64,000 nucleotides of DNA, taken from the NCBI RefSeq assembly GCF_900659615.1, contig NZ_CAACUY010000020.1:17379-81378 (forward strand), written 5' to 3'. Shown here piece by piece: positions 33,964 through 42,918 of the stretch. The DNA is from Actinomadura fibrosa. Its GTDB lineage: Bacteria > Actinomycetota > Actinomycetes > Streptosporangiales > Streptosporangiaceae. Each line of letters opens with the position of its first letter. The first letter of the stretch is position 1. A model generated the notes under the pieces. The model was not told where the DNA came from. It saw only the letters and a program-made list of their open reading frames with translations, and did no database searches. The translations under genes and the position numbers were made by a program.

Positions 33964-34596
33964 CTACCGGACGTTCCGCGGCCGGAACTGGACGCTGACG
34001 CGCGGACCGGCCGCACGGGTGCTCTTCGGGATCGCGTGCTCCCAGGTCCGCTGGCAGCTCCCGCCCATCACGATGAGATCGCCGTGGCCGAGCTCGTGCC
34101 GGATCGTCTCGCCGCTCCCGCCGCCGTTCGGCCGCAGGAGCAGCGAGCGCGGCGACCCGACGGACAGGATCGCGACCATCGTGTCCTCCGTGGCGCCCCG
34201 CCCGATCCGGTCGCCGTGCCACGCCACGCTGTCGCGGCCGTCCCGGTACAGGCACAGCCCGGCGGTGACGAACGGCTCGCCCAGCTCCCCGGCGTAGTGC
34301 TCGTTCAGCGCCGCCCTCGCCTCGTCCAGGACGGGGTCGGGCAGCGCGTCGCCCTCCCGGTAGAACGCCAGCAGGCGCGGCACGTCCACGACCCTGTCGT
34401 ACATGCGCCGGCTCTCCGCCCGCCACGGCACCGCGGTGAGGAGCCGCTCGAACAGCTCGTCCGCCCCCGGAAGCCAGCCCGGCAGGACGTCGATCCACGC
34501 GCCGTGGGCCAGCCGCGTCCGCCGCACGGCGTCGAGCGGACGGGGACCTGTCCCGTCGCCGAAGTCGAGCAGCGAGCCTTGGAACGCGCCAGTCAT
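33964..34596 (-). CDS. alkB: AlkB-type 2-oxoglutarate/Fe(II) dioxygenase
   Basis: 210 aa. The AlkB signature is complete: WHGDRIGRG (His-x-Asp iron ligands), GSPRSLLLRPNGG, LGHGDLIVMGGSCQRTWEHAIPK (distal His) and RVSVQFRPR (2-oxoglutarate Arg). It repairs alkylated bases (1-methyladenine, 3-methylcytosine) in DNA or RNA by oxidative demethylation. Single gene; no ada operon next to it. Confidence 0.92.
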   Translation of the reverse strand: MTGAFQGSLLDFGDGTGPRPLDAVRRTRLAHGAWIDVLPGWLPGADELFERLLTAVPWRAESRRMYDRVVDVPRLLAFYREGDALPDPVLDEARAALNEHYAGELGEPFVTAGLCLYRDGRDSVAWHGDRIGRGATEDTMVAILSVGSPRSLLLRPNGGGSGETIRHELGHGDLIVMGGSCQRTWEHAIPKSTRAAGPRVSVQFRPRNVR

Positions 34597-34633
34597 GCCC
34601 CCAATGTACCGCCGGAGTCAAACACGTGTTCGA

Positions 34634-35551
34634 TCACCGCGAGTAGGTCGCCGAGCAGAAGACGCTGACCGTCGAGTTCTTCTCGACCACCGGCTTGTTG
34701 TCCACGAGGATCCGGCACCCGAGCGGCGCGCCGAACGTCTTGGTGTAGGCGTTCAGGGTCAGCGGGACCGGGTTTCCCGTGGGCGCGGGCACCGGGAACT
34801 CCTTGTGCCAGGGCAGCTTCGCGTCCTTGAACTGCACCGCCTTGACCGTCGCCGGGTCGATGTAGGACCCCTGCGCCTTGCCCGTCCCGGTCAGCTCGTA
34901 CCGGATCCGATGGGTGATGCCGGTATCGGCCTTGCCCAGGTTCCCGACGCGCTGGAACACGCGCCCGGCGAGGGCGGGCAGCATCTGCCGCGGATCCTTG
35001 TCCTTCTCGCCCCGGTTCAGCACCAGCTTGACCGTCAGCGCCCCGCGCCGCGCCTGGAGCTCGAACTCCGACTCGTCCGACCCGATCGTGGAGAAGTCGA
35101 ACCAGCTCTCGTCCGCCCCCTGGACGACGTCGGCGGTGAACACCGACCGCTTCTCGTCGCTCGCCAGCCGCCGCTTGTGGTCCTCGGCGTCCCGCTCGAA
35201 AGCGATCTTCGCGGCCTCGGCCGTCGTCTGGAGGTCCATCGCCAGCTCGTCCCCGAGCGTGTACAGGCAGGAAACGGCGTTGCTCCCGTCGTCGGCGCGC
35301 TTGAGCGTCGACGCGGACATCCGGTTGTGGCCGAACTCCGCGTAGTCGGCCTCGGTGAGCAGACCGCACATCTTCTCCGTCAGCCGGCCGTTCTCGGGCT
35401 GCGGCCAGCCCCCGGCGGGTGCCGCCACGGTCTTGCCCGAACCACCGCCGTCGCCGCCGCCGCCCGTCCCGCCGTCGCCGCCGCACCCCGCGACCGCGAG
35501 CGCCACGAACCCGGCCACCGCGAGCGCGCCGAACCCTCGTCCCTCGTTCAC
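34634..35551 (-). CDS. Lipoprotein, DUF3558-like
   Basis: 305 aa. Type II signal peptide with lipobox LAVAGC (lipidated Cys about 23) and a Gly-rich tether. The mature part has a DUF3558-like arrangement: KMCGLLTEADYAEFG near the N-terminus, an internal Cys in VSCLYTLG, and a C-terminal cysteine pair (LGCRILV...VFCSAT). Expected on the outer face of the membrane; function unknown. Confidence 0.8.
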   Translation of the reverse strand: MNEGRGFGALAVAGFVALAVAGCGGDGGTGGGGDGGGSGKTVAAPAGGWPQPENGRLTEKMCGLLTEADYAEFGHNRMSASTLKRADDGSNAVSCLYTLGDELAMDLQTTAEAAKIAFERDAEDHKRRLASDEKRSVFTADVVQGADESWFDFSTIGSDESEFELQARRGALTVKLVLNRGEKDKDPRQMLPALAGRVFQRVGNLGKADTGITHRIRYELTGTGKAQGSYIDPATVKAVQFKDAKLPWHKEFPVPAPTGNPVPLTLNAYTKTFGAPLGCRILVDNKPVVEKNSTVSVFCSATYSR

Positions 35552-35586
35552 GACGGCGACCCTAGGGCCCCGCTGTCACGAGAACC

Positions 35587-36267
35587 TCACGAATCCCGAA
35601 ATGGCTCCTCGATGGTGATGTCCAGCTCAGCAGCCAGACTGGCCAACAGACCTGGCGCGTCCCCGGCGGCCACGATGACACCGCGAAGGCTCCGCACCCC
35701 GCCCACCCCTCGAAGATCGCACCCAGAGAACCGAGCCCCCTCCATTGCCGCCCCGCTGAACTGCACCCCGCTGAGCCGACAGTTCTCGAACCGGACGCCG
35801 CGCAGGTCCGCGCTCTGGAACGACGCGCCCTCCAGATTGCAGTCGCGGAAGACGACCCGCTTCAACGTGCTGAACCGGAACCCCGCCAGATCCGCTCGGC
35901 ACCCCTCGAACACCATGTCCTGGAACGCGCAGTCGGTGAACGCGGCCCCGGTCATGCGCGACCCGCTGAAGGTCGTTGTGAACGTCCGCCCGTTGGCGAG
36001 CCTCACATTCGCCAGGTCGCAGCGGCTGAAGGCGCAGTCGGCGAAGCCCGCCCGCTCCAGCGCCGCCGCGGCCAGCCGCGTCCCGTCGAGGACGCACCGC
36101 TCGAAGTCGACGTCCTGCGCGTCCCGCCCTTGAAGGTCGAGCGCCCCGAAACGCAACTCGCGGTACATCGCGTCATCGACCAGGTCGTGCTCGGGCAGCT
36201 CGGCCGGCCCCAGATCGGCGGGCAGCCTCGGCTTCTTGGGAGCTTTCTGGACGGTTCTCGAAGGCAT
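35587..36267 (-). CDS. Pentapeptide-repeat protein
   Basis: 226 aa. About 25 A(D/N)Lxx-type repeats between residues 40 and 190 (e.g. FADCAFSRCDLANVRLAN, FRDCNLEGASFQSADLRGVRFENC), predicting a right-handed quadrilateral beta helix. The gyrase-protecting Qnr/MfpA group has this fold, but nothing here ties it to gyrase. It is divergent from an MFS transporter, with 42 bp between them. Confidence 0.9.
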   Translation of the reverse strand: MPSRTVQKAPKKPRLPADLGPAELPEHDLVDDAMYRELRFGALDLQGRDAQDVDFERCVLDGTRLAAAALERAGFADCAFSRCDLANVRLANGRTFTTTFSGSRMTGAAFTDCAFQDMVFEGCRADLAGFRFSTLKRVVFRDCNLEGASFQSADLRGVRFENCRLSGVQFSGAAMEGARFSGCDLRGVGGVRSLRGVIVAAGDAPGLLASLAAELDITIEEPFRDS

Positions 36268-36309
36268 GGACGCGACCGTACCGTCCGAGGCACCCCCTAC
36301 CGTTCCCCA

Positions 36310-37473
36310 ATGACGGACGCCCTTCCGCGTCAGGCCAAGGCTCTGATCTGTGTACGCGCACTCAACCAGCTCGGCGCCTACACACTGCCGTTCCTAGCCG
36401 TCCTCGCGCCGCCCGGCCAGGTGCCTCTGACGCTCGCGACGTTCGGCCTCGCGGCCCTCGCATCCCGCTTCGCGGGCGCCCTCCTCCTCGACGGACTCCC
36501 GCCCCGCACCGTGATCGTCCTCGGCCTGGCGGCGACGGGGACGTCCCTGCTCCTCCTGTCCGCGGCCGAAGGCTCCGTCCCGCTGCTCTGCGCCGTCGTG
36601 CTCGTCGGGTTGGCCTTCGAGATCTACGAACCCGCGACGCAGGAGGCTCTGGCCGCCACGACTCCCTCCGCCGCCCACGGCCGCGTCTACAACCTGCTCG
36701 GAACGTCCCTGGTAGCCGCCGGAGCCCTCGCCGGCCTGCTCGCCGCCGTGCTTCTCCCGCTGGGCGTCCGCGGGCTGATCGTCGCCGACGCGCTGACCTG
36801 CTTCCTGGCGGCGGCCGTGGCCATCACGCTCCTGGACGGAACGCGGGCCCGCCGACCCGTCCCGCCCGGACGCTGGCGGCCACCACGCACGCTCCTCCGC
36901 CTCACCGCGGCCGCGACCGCCTTCGCCTACGGCTCCCTGGCCGTGCTGATGTTCATCCCGCTCGTCCTGCTGCAACGCGGAGCGCCGCCGTGGCTCCCTG
37001 GCCTCACGCTGACCGCCGCCGCGCTCCTCGCTCCGCTCACCGGCCACATCGGCCGCCGCATCCCGGACGGCCTCGGCCACACCCGCATCCTCGCCGTCGG
37101 GACGGTCGTGCTCGGCGGATCGGCCTTCGCCATGTACGCCGTCCGGTCCCTCCCGCTGACGATCGCGGCCTACCTCACCTGGGCCGCCGTCGACAGCGTC
37201 CTCCAGGGACGCTGGCCCGCGATGATCGCCGGGCTGGCGCCGGAACCCGACCGTCCCCGCTGGTTCGCGGTCCACGGCTCGTCCTGGGGCGTGGCCCAGC
37301 CCGCCGTCCCGGCCCTCGCCGCCCTCGCCGGCGGGACGGCCGCCGCCGCGCTCCTGACCGGAGCCGCCGCGTTCCTGCTCGTCCCGCTCGCCCTCGGCTT
37401 CCACCGCCGCGACCCGCCCGAACCGGCGCTTGACTCTGACACCGGTGTGAACCTTTACCCTCCTACGCCATGA
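36310..37473 (+). CDS. MFS transporter
   Basis: 387 aa from the ATG at 36310. About 10-12 membrane segments with little loop sequence. Conserved charged positions between helices (e.g. RFAGALLLDGLPPRTV) fit the major facilitator fold and the drug/efflux side of the family. The stop overlaps the start of the next gene (ATGA), so the two are coupled. Substrate unknown. Confidence 0.85.
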   Translation: MTDALPRQAKALICVRALNQLGAYTLPFLAVLAPPGQVPLTLATFGLAALASRFAGALLLDGLPPRTVIVLGLAATGTSLLLLSAAEGSVPLLCAVVLVGLAFEIYEPATQEALAATTPSAAHGRVYNLLGTSLVAAGALAGLLAAVLLPLGVRGLIVADALTCFLAAAVAITLLDGTRARRPVPPGRWRPPRTLLRLTAAATAFAYGSLAVLMFIPLVLLQRGAPPWLPGLTLTAAALLAPLTGHIGRRIPDGLGHTRILAVGTVVLGGSAFAMYAVRSLPLTIAAYLTWAAVDSVLQGRWPAMIAGLAPEPDRPRWFAVHGSSWGVAQPAVPALAALAGGTAAAALLTGAAAFLLVPLALGFHRRDPPEPALDSDTGVNLYPPTP

Positions 37474-38078
37474 CGACTGAAACGACCCGGCGGCGGGCCT
37501 CGATCATCCACGGCTACGGCGCCTCTCCCCAGGATCACTGGTTCGGGTGGCTGGCCGGACGGCTCGAAGCGGAGGGCGTCCACGCCACGGTCCCGGCCCT
37601 CCCGGACTCGCAGGATCCGGATCCCGCGCGGTGGGCGGACGCCCTGCGCGCCGCCGTGGGAACGCCCGACGAGAACTCGATGATCATCGCGCACAGTCTG
37701 GGGTGCCTGACCGTCCTGCGCTACCTGCGCTCGCTGCCGGATTCATGGCACCTTGGTGCGCTCGTCCTGGTCGCCGGGTTCGTCGACCGCCTGCCCGCGC
37801 TGCCGGAGCTGGACTCCTACATCGGTAACGGCTGCGACGTGGAGCGGCTCGGTGACCATGTCGGACGGCTCACGGTCATCCGATCGGACGCCGACCCCTA
37901 CGTCCCGACCGGCCACACGGATCGTCTCGCCACGTTGCTCGGGACTTCCGCTCAGATCGTCCGCGGAGCGGGTCACTTCCTCGCGTCCGAGGGCGTCACT
38001 TCGCTGCCGGAGGTTCTTGAGGCACTGCCCGTGTCAGCAACCTTGGGTGTGAAGCAGCCGCATCACGAAGCGGGGTGA
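37470..38078 (+). CDS. RBBP9/YdeN-type alpha/beta hydrolase
   Basis: 202 aa. Start HGYGASPQDHWFGWLAGRLE, nucleophile IIAHSLGCLTVLRYL, Asp in SDADPYVPTGHTD and His in GAGHFLASEG: the compact serine-hydrolase arrangement of the RBBP9/YdeN family. Coupled to the upstream MFS gene by ATGA overlap. Natural substrate unknown. Confidence 0.9.
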   Translation: MTTETTRRRASIIHGYGASPQDHWFGWLAGRLEAEGVHATVPALPDSQDPDPARWADALRAAVGTPDENSMIIAHSLGCLTVLRYLRSLPDSWHLGALVLVAGFVDRLPALPELDSYIGNGCDVERLGDHVGRLTVIRSDADPYVPTGHTDRLATLLGTSAQIVRGAGHFLASEGVTSLPEVLEALPVSATLGVKQPHHEAG

Positions 38079-38102
38079 CCGTTCGGGAGGGCGGGGACCG
38101 GG

Positions 38103-38963
38103 TCAGTACTCGGCGAGAAGGTCCTTGAGGAAGTCGATCGTGCGGGCCGGCTGGTACGCGCGGATGCCGAGCAGGTCCATGATGTGCTGGTACTGCGCGG
38201 TCTCCCGCTTCTCCGCGTACCGGGCGCCGGTGAGGTGCTCCAGGTACACCACGTCGTCGAGGTCGTGCTCCGCGAGCCGGACGATCGTGACCGGGCCGCT
38301 CAGCGGCAGCCGCGCGGCCTCCTCGTACGGCAGGACCTGCACCTTGACGTTCGCCCGCTCGGTCGCCATCGCGATCAGGTGCTCCAGCTGGCCGCGCATC
38401 GTGACCGGGCCGCCGATCGGGCGGCGCACCGCCGCCTCGTCGATCACCGCCCACAGCGTCGCCGGGGCGACCGGCCGGGCCAGCAGCTCCTGCCGGATCA
38501 TCCGCACCGCGAGCCGCCGGTCGAGATCGTCCCCCGTGCCGTGCTCCAGCGCGATGACGGCTCGCGCATAGTCGGGCGTCTGGAGTAAGCCCGGGATGTA
38601 CTGCACCTCGTACGAGCGGATCGACGTCGCGGACTGCTCCAGGCCCAGGTACTGCTCGAACCAGCCGGGGACGACGTCGCCGTAGGCCTGCCACCAGCCC
38701 GGCTTCTTCGCGTCCCGGACGAGGTTCAGCAGGGTCTCGCGCTCCTTGGCGTCGTCCACGCCGTAGAGGTCGAGCAGGTCGCGGACGTCGCGGGTCTTGA
38801 ACCCGTGCCGGCCGAGTTCGAGCCGGCTCATCTTGGACGCCGACCCGCGGATCGCCGCTCCGGCCTGCGCCCGTCCGATGCCCTTCTCCTCGCGCAACCG
38901 CCGCAGCCGCGCGCCGATCTGCAGGCGCAGCGCGGTCGGCCCGGCCGGCCGATGGTCCAGCAC
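38103..38963 (-). CDS. HTH (XRE) regulator with DUF5753, no DUF397 partner nearby
   Basis: 286 aa from the GTG at 38963 (GGGGAG 6 nt upstream). HTH: ARLRRLREEKGIGRAQAGAAIRGSASKMSRLELGRHGF; then DUF5753 with YEVQYIPGLLQTPDYARAVI and PVTIVRLAEHDLDDVVYLEHLTGARY. Same family as 23378-24250, but no DUF397 gene adjoins it. Convergent with the hydrolase gene. Confidence 0.92.
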   Translation of the reverse strand: MLDHRPAGPTALRLQIGARLRRLREEKGIGRAQAGAAIRGSASKMSRLELGRHGFKTRDVRDLLDLYGVDDAKERETLLNLVRDAKKPGWWQAYGDVVPGWFEQYLGLEQSATSIRSYEVQYIPGLLQTPDYARAVIALEHGTGDDLDRRLAVRMIRQELLARPVAPATLWAVIDEAAVRRPIGGPVTMRGQLEHLIAMATERANVKVQVLPYEEAARLPLSGPVTIVRLAEHDLDDVVYLEHLTGARYAEKRETAQYQHIMDLLGIRAYQPARTIDFLKDLLAEY

Positions 38964-39124
38964 AAGATCTCCCCGGTCTCGTCCGTCCCGACAGCCTCGC
39001 AGCCTCTCACAAACATTGGCGGGACGCAGGGAACCGCCGGTCAGAGATATGTAACTTCCCACTCACTTCACGAATGGCGTTCGGTCCCCGGGAAAGCCTT
39101 TTCAGGATCGTTCCAGCCGGGCGT

Positions 39125-40204
39125 TCACCGCCGCGGGACCAGCAGATCCAGATCGGCCCGCGTGACGCGCGCCCGTTCGGCGAGCAGGTCCCGGCCGATA
39201 CCGGCCATGCCCGCCAGCTCCACCGCCTTGATCAGCATGGTCGGCTGCTCCAGCGCCCGCGCCGGCCCCGGCTCCTGCCGCCGCCACCCGCGCGCGCTCA
39301 GCGTGCCCATCGCCGCCCGGTACACGCCCTCGTCCATGATCTTCAGGGTGCGGGCGCGATAGAGCAGCGCCGCCATGCTGACGCCCCACACGCCCTTCAG
39401 CGCGGAAAGGCGATCCCAATCCGCGGTGGACGGCAATTCTCCCGCGATATCCGCTTCCGGCATCAGGAATTCCGCCGCGAACCGGTGCGCCTGATCCTCG
39501 ACGATCTTCTCGCCCGGCTCGGCGTCCGCGTGCATCACGAGATGCCCGAGCTCGTGCGCCGCGTCGAACCGGTTGCGCCAGTAGTCGCCCTTCGCCGGGT
39601 TGAACAGCACCATCGGACGCGGATGCACGCCCACGCTGAACGCGTCGACCCGCCGCGTCGCCGCCGGCAGCACCAGGACGATCACGCCGCGCGCCTCCAG
39701 CAGCCGCACCACGTGCGCCACCGGCCCCGGCCTCCCCACGAGGGCCTTCCTCGCCAGCCGCGCCGCCTCCACCGGACCGCTCCCCGCGATCTCCTCCGGC
39801 GGCACCGAGTACTCCGGCAGATCGACCGCCGGGAAGTCGACCAGGTCCTCCAGCGCCGCGACCACGTCCGTCGCGATGCGCCCGTACGCGAGGGCCTGGT
39901 CCCGCTCGATCTGCGACGTCGACCGCAGCGACCGGAAGTGCGCCCCGTCCATCGACACGGGGCTCCGCCCGCCCTGGAAGAACTCCACCGGCACGCCCAG
40001 CGCGAACGCGAGCTTCGCCAGCATCGTCTCCGCGGGCCGCTGCACCCCCGCCTCGAACTGCCCGATCGCCTTCGGCGTCGTCCCCACGCTCTGCGCGAGC
40101 TGGTTCTTGCGCAGCCCCCGGAGCCGCCGGGCCAGCGTCAGCCGCTCGCAGTCGAACAGCAGCAGCGCCTCGGCGGCCCGCCGGACCGTCCGATCATCGT
40201 TCAC
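39125..40204 (-). CDS. HTH-ImmA/IrrE metallopeptidase
   Basis: 359 aa. XRE HTH (about 20-75: LARRLRGLRKNQLAQSVGTTPKAIGQFEAGVQRP), then an ImmA/IrrE zinc peptidase domain with HELGH (His-Glu-x-x-His) in FDAAHELGHLVMHAD and a downstream FAAEFLMP helix. Such proteins cleave repressors or antitoxins under stress or phage induction. The GTG start overlaps the stop of the upstream 216-aa gene (TAGTG), implying a two-component module. Confidence 0.92.
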   Translation of the reverse strand: MNDDRTVRRAAEALLLFDCERLTLARRLRGLRKNQLAQSVGTTPKAIGQFEAGVQRPAETMLAKLAFALGVPVEFFQGGRSPVSMDGAHFRSLRSTSQIERDQALAYGRIATDVVAALEDLVDFPAVDLPEYSVPPEEIAGSGPVEAARLARKALVGRPGPVAHVVRLLEARGVIVLVLPAATRRVDAFSVGVHPRPMVLFNPAKGDYWRNRFDAAHELGHLVMHADAEPGEKIVEDQAHRFAAEFLMPEADIAGELPSTADWDRLSALKGVWGVSMAALLYRARTLKIMDEGVYRAAMGTLSARGWRRQEPGPARALEQPTMLIKAVELAGMAGIGRDLLAERARVTRADLDLLVPRR

Positions 40205-40854
40205 TAGGCCGTTTCAGTGCTCGTCTCCTCGCGAAGCCGCATCGGGACGTCGTCCTCGTCCCCGCCCCACAGCGGCATCGTCCGCTCGACGAGCTTACGG
40301 CGTGGATCACGCCCGAGCGCCTCATCCGTGAGTTCCTTGACCCAATGCCACGCCGTCCCTCCATCGGCGTTCCACCTGGGCCGGCCCAGGAACAGCTCCA
40401 TCTCCAGGGGCTCTTCGCTGGCGCTGTGCGCCAGGACCAGCGTCACGACCCCGGGCGTGTCGCGCGGCCCGACCCCCAGGTCCAGCGACAGCTGCGGATC
40501 CTCGATGTACCCCTGCCGCGCCACGGCCTGCTTCGTCGGACGTTCCCGGTCCCACCGGATCGCCCGCACCGCCCCGAACTCGTGCCGCTTCGTCAGCACC
40601 CGGTACGGCCCGTACCGCCACCCCGGCGACCCGTTCAGATCGTCCCGGACGACGTGCTCGTCCCGCTCGAAGACCCGGTCGAGCTGCGACTCCAGCACGT
40701 CGAACGCCCCGACCCCGAACGACCGCTCCTTGAACCCGGCGGCCCTGCTCAGCCCGCCGAAGACCGCCAGCGTGGCCTCGCGGTGCGCCTCCCGCAGCGC
40801 ATGCAGGAACCCCGCCGCCAGCAGCTCACCCCAGACCACACTCTCCTCAGCCAC
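40204..40854 (-). CDS. Hypothetical partner of the HTH-ImmA protein
   Basis: 216 aa. Soluble, mixed alpha/beta; a distinctive middle (YGPYRVLTKRHEFGAVRAIRWDRERPTKQAVARQGYIED) and a C-terminal stretch with Trp-rich PRWNADGGTAWHWVKELTDEAL. I do not recognise the family. Coupled to the downstream HTH-ImmA gene by stop/start overlap, so it may be the partner or toxin/antitoxin-like member of that pair (inference). Confidence 0.7.
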   Translation of the reverse strand: MAEESVVWGELLAAGFLHALREAHREATLAVFGGLSRAAGFKERSFGVGAFDVLESQLDRVFERDEHVVRDDLNGSPGWRYGPYRVLTKRHEFGAVRAIRWDRERPTKQAVARQGYIEDPQLSLDLGVGPRDTPGVVTLVLAHSASEEPLEMELFLGRPRWNADGGTAWHWVKELTDEALGRDPRRKLVERTMPLWGGDEDDVPMRLREETSTETA

Positions 40855-40882
40855 CCCCCAACGCTAACCGCCCCCACCGACA

Positions 40883-41695
40883 CTACGAGCAGCCCTCGTA
40901 CTCCGGGACGGACAGCGTAGGCGTGAACCCGCTCGTGGACCCGAACCACTTGCGCAGCAACCGCTGGGCCGTCCCGTCCTGGTACATCGCGGTCAGCGCC
41001 CGGTTGACGTTCTCGCAGCCGTCGATGTCGCCCCGCCGCAGGCCGACCCCGTACCGCTCGTCCGTGAACGGAACGTTCAGGATCTTCACCCGCGACCCGT
41101 ACTTCGCCGCGAACCCGGCCAGCACCAGGTCGCCCGTCGAGACCACGTCGACGTCACCGTTGATGAGCTTCTGGACGCACGCGCTGTAAGACGGCGCCGG
41201 GACGAGCCGCACCGGGATCCCCAGCCCCTTCGTCACACGCTCCGTGGAAACGGACCCGCTCGCCTGGCACATCCTCCGCCCCGCAAGGCTGCGGACGCCC
41301 TTCACCCCGTTCTCCTCGCGGCGGACCATGATGTCCTGGTGCGTCACGTAGTAAGGCCCGCCGAACGTGACGAGCCTCGCGCGGTCCGGCGTGATCGAGT
41401 ACGACGCCAAGACCAGGTCCACGGAATGGTCGTTCAGCAGCCGCTCACGGTTGTCCGAGGTCACGGTCACGAATCTGACCCGGGAAGCCCCCACGCGGCG
41501 CGCGATGTCCCTCCCCATATCGACCTCGAAGCCGCTATAGGTCCCGTCCCGCCCCTTGAGCCCGAGTCCGGGCTGGTCGGCCTTCACGCCGATCGCGATC
41601 GTGTCCTTGCCGGAGACCGACGCGGTGGCCACGGCGGTACACCCCGTCATTCCCAGACCGGCCGTGGCGATCAATATCGAGAGCCTGCTGTTCAC
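40883..41695 (-). CDS. Glutamate-type ABC transporter substrate-binding lipoprotein
   Basis: 270 aa. Lipobox GMTGC (Cys 19). SBP_bac_3 fold: IAIGVKADQPGLG, YSGFEVDMGRDIARRVG, SYSITPDRARLVTFGGPYY, and GLRRGDIDGCENVNRALTAMYQDG. It is similar to the GluB/GlnH group that binds glutamate or related amino acids. No permease or ATPase genes are adjacent, so it is an orphan binding protein or works with a remote transporter. Confidence 0.88.
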   Translation of the reverse strand: MNSRLSILIATAGLGMTGCTAVATASVSGKDTIAIGVKADQPGLGLKGRDGTYSGFEVDMGRDIARRVGASRVRFVTVTSDNRERLLNDHSVDLVLASYSITPDRARLVTFGGPYYVTHQDIMVRREENGVKGVRSLAGRRMCQASGSVSTERVTKGLGIPVRLVPAPSYSACVQKLINGDVDVVSTGDLVLAGFAAKYGSRVKILNVPFTDERYGVGLRRGDIDGCENVNRALTAMYQDGTAQRLLRKWFGSTSGFTPTLSVPEYEGCS

Positions 41696-41831
41696 GATCC
41701 ACAGCTATCGCCCGGATTCGACCAGAAGGTGAACGGCAGACGAAGCCCGTCCACCTGATGCCCCGTCTGGCCTGATGAGGCCTACCCGGAACCGGCGGCG
41801 CCCTGCCCGCATCCAAGAAGCGGGCCTACTT

Positions 41832-42410
41832 TCACTTAGTGTGCTTCTCAGGAGCGATCGTGAATAGGCGAACCTGATAGAGGCGTGGCTCCGGATCCGT
41901 GCGCCCTTCACGTACCCACAATGCGTGAATCGTCATCCGAATCAGCCGATAGGCGCCCCCGAAGAAGAAGGCGGCCAAGGGGAGCTCGGCCAGAAAAGCC
42001 GTGGCGAGGCTGATGTAGCGCTCGTCCGACCCCCACGAGAGCATGACGTCGAACCACGCGTCGCAGACCAGCAGCGTCCCGCTGACGAGCTGCCCGAGAA
42101 TGGCGATCTGCAACCGCCGCCACACCGCGAACGCGGTGAACCCGATCGCGACGGTCAGCGCGATGTCGAACCCGATCCAGGCCGCGCCCCACCGTCCGGC
42201 CGTGAAGTTGTCCGGCAGCGTGAACGCCAGCACGACCGTCCACGGCACGAGCCAGACGCAGCAGGCCACCATCGCCGCGATCGCGACACCGCGCCGCCGC
42301 CGGTTGCGCGGCTCGTCCAGCGGGTCCTCGTCGCTCAGCGCGATGAGCGTCCGCAGCATCGCCGCGCGCTCCGCGGCCGGCAAGCGCCGCAACTCGTCAG
42401 TGGAAAGCAC
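41832..42410 (-). CDS. Four-TM membrane protein
   Basis: 192 aa. A cytoplasmic N-terminal helix (LSTDELRRLPAAERAAMLRTLIAL), a basic RNRRRRG patch, then four membrane segments (about 43-65, 77-97, 104-121, 138-157) and a charged tail. No family name recognised; likely an integral membrane protein of unknown role. Confidence 0.75.
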   Translation of the reverse strand: MLSTDELRRLPAAERAAMLRTLIALSDEDPLDEPRNRRRRGVAIAAMVACCVWLVPWTVVLAFTLPDNFTAGRWGAAWIGFDIALTVAIGFTAFAVWRRLQIAILGQLVSGTLLVCDAWFDVMLSWGSDERYISLATAFLAELPLAAFFFGGAYRLIRMTIHALWVREGRTDPEPRLYQVRLFTIAPEKHTK

Positions 42411-42482
42411 CGCGCCACCTCCCTACCAGCGACCAAGGATAGAGAGACGCGGGACGCTCAGGAATCCGGCTTCCGACCAGCC

Positions 42483-42797
42483 TTAAGCCGATCGACCTCT
42501 CTTCTTCCTGGTCGCCTTGATGGGAGCGGCCTGCCCTTCGGCCACCAGGCGCTCATGCTGCTGCCATCCCTGGAGCCACTTCCAGGCGGCCCCCAGCACC
42601 GACGTCATCGTCGCGACCATGAACGCCGTCACCTGGGCCTCGTCCAGATGCGCCCCCGGCACATGCGACGCGACGACACCCGCAAGCCATCCGGCGGCCA
42701 CCGCGAACACCGGAGTGAACAAGGCCACCCCTCGCCCCAACCACGAGTTCTCGGTCACCCGCACGTCCTGAGCCGACCCGACCCCAGGCTGAGTCAC
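42483..42797 (-). CDS. Small two-TM protein, holin-like
   Basis: About 104 aa from a GTG at 42797 (GGGAGG upstream); a longer ATG start at 42842 is possible. Two membrane helices (LFTPVFAVAAGWLAGVVASHV; AFMVATMTSVLGAAWKWLQGW) and a basic tail (KATRKKRGRSA). The pattern of a GW-containing helix, a hydrophilic turn LDEAQVTAFM and a Lys/Arg tail resembles actinophage holins, but no endolysin or phage gene is nearby. Confidence 0.55.
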   Translation of the reverse strand: MTQPGVGSAQDVRVTENSWLGRGVALFTPVFAVAAGWLAGVVASHVPGAHLDEAQVTAFMVATMTSVLGAAWKWLQGWQQHERLVAEGQAAPIKATRKKRGRSA

Positions 42798-42918
42798 ACC
42801 AACCACCTGCCTCCCGGCTGCCGGACAGCTCACGCCCGGCATTCCGGCCCCCAGTCTGGCGCCCCACCGATCCCCAGCACAGCAGAACCGGTCAATCGGC
42901 TCTATGGGACGTCTCGGG

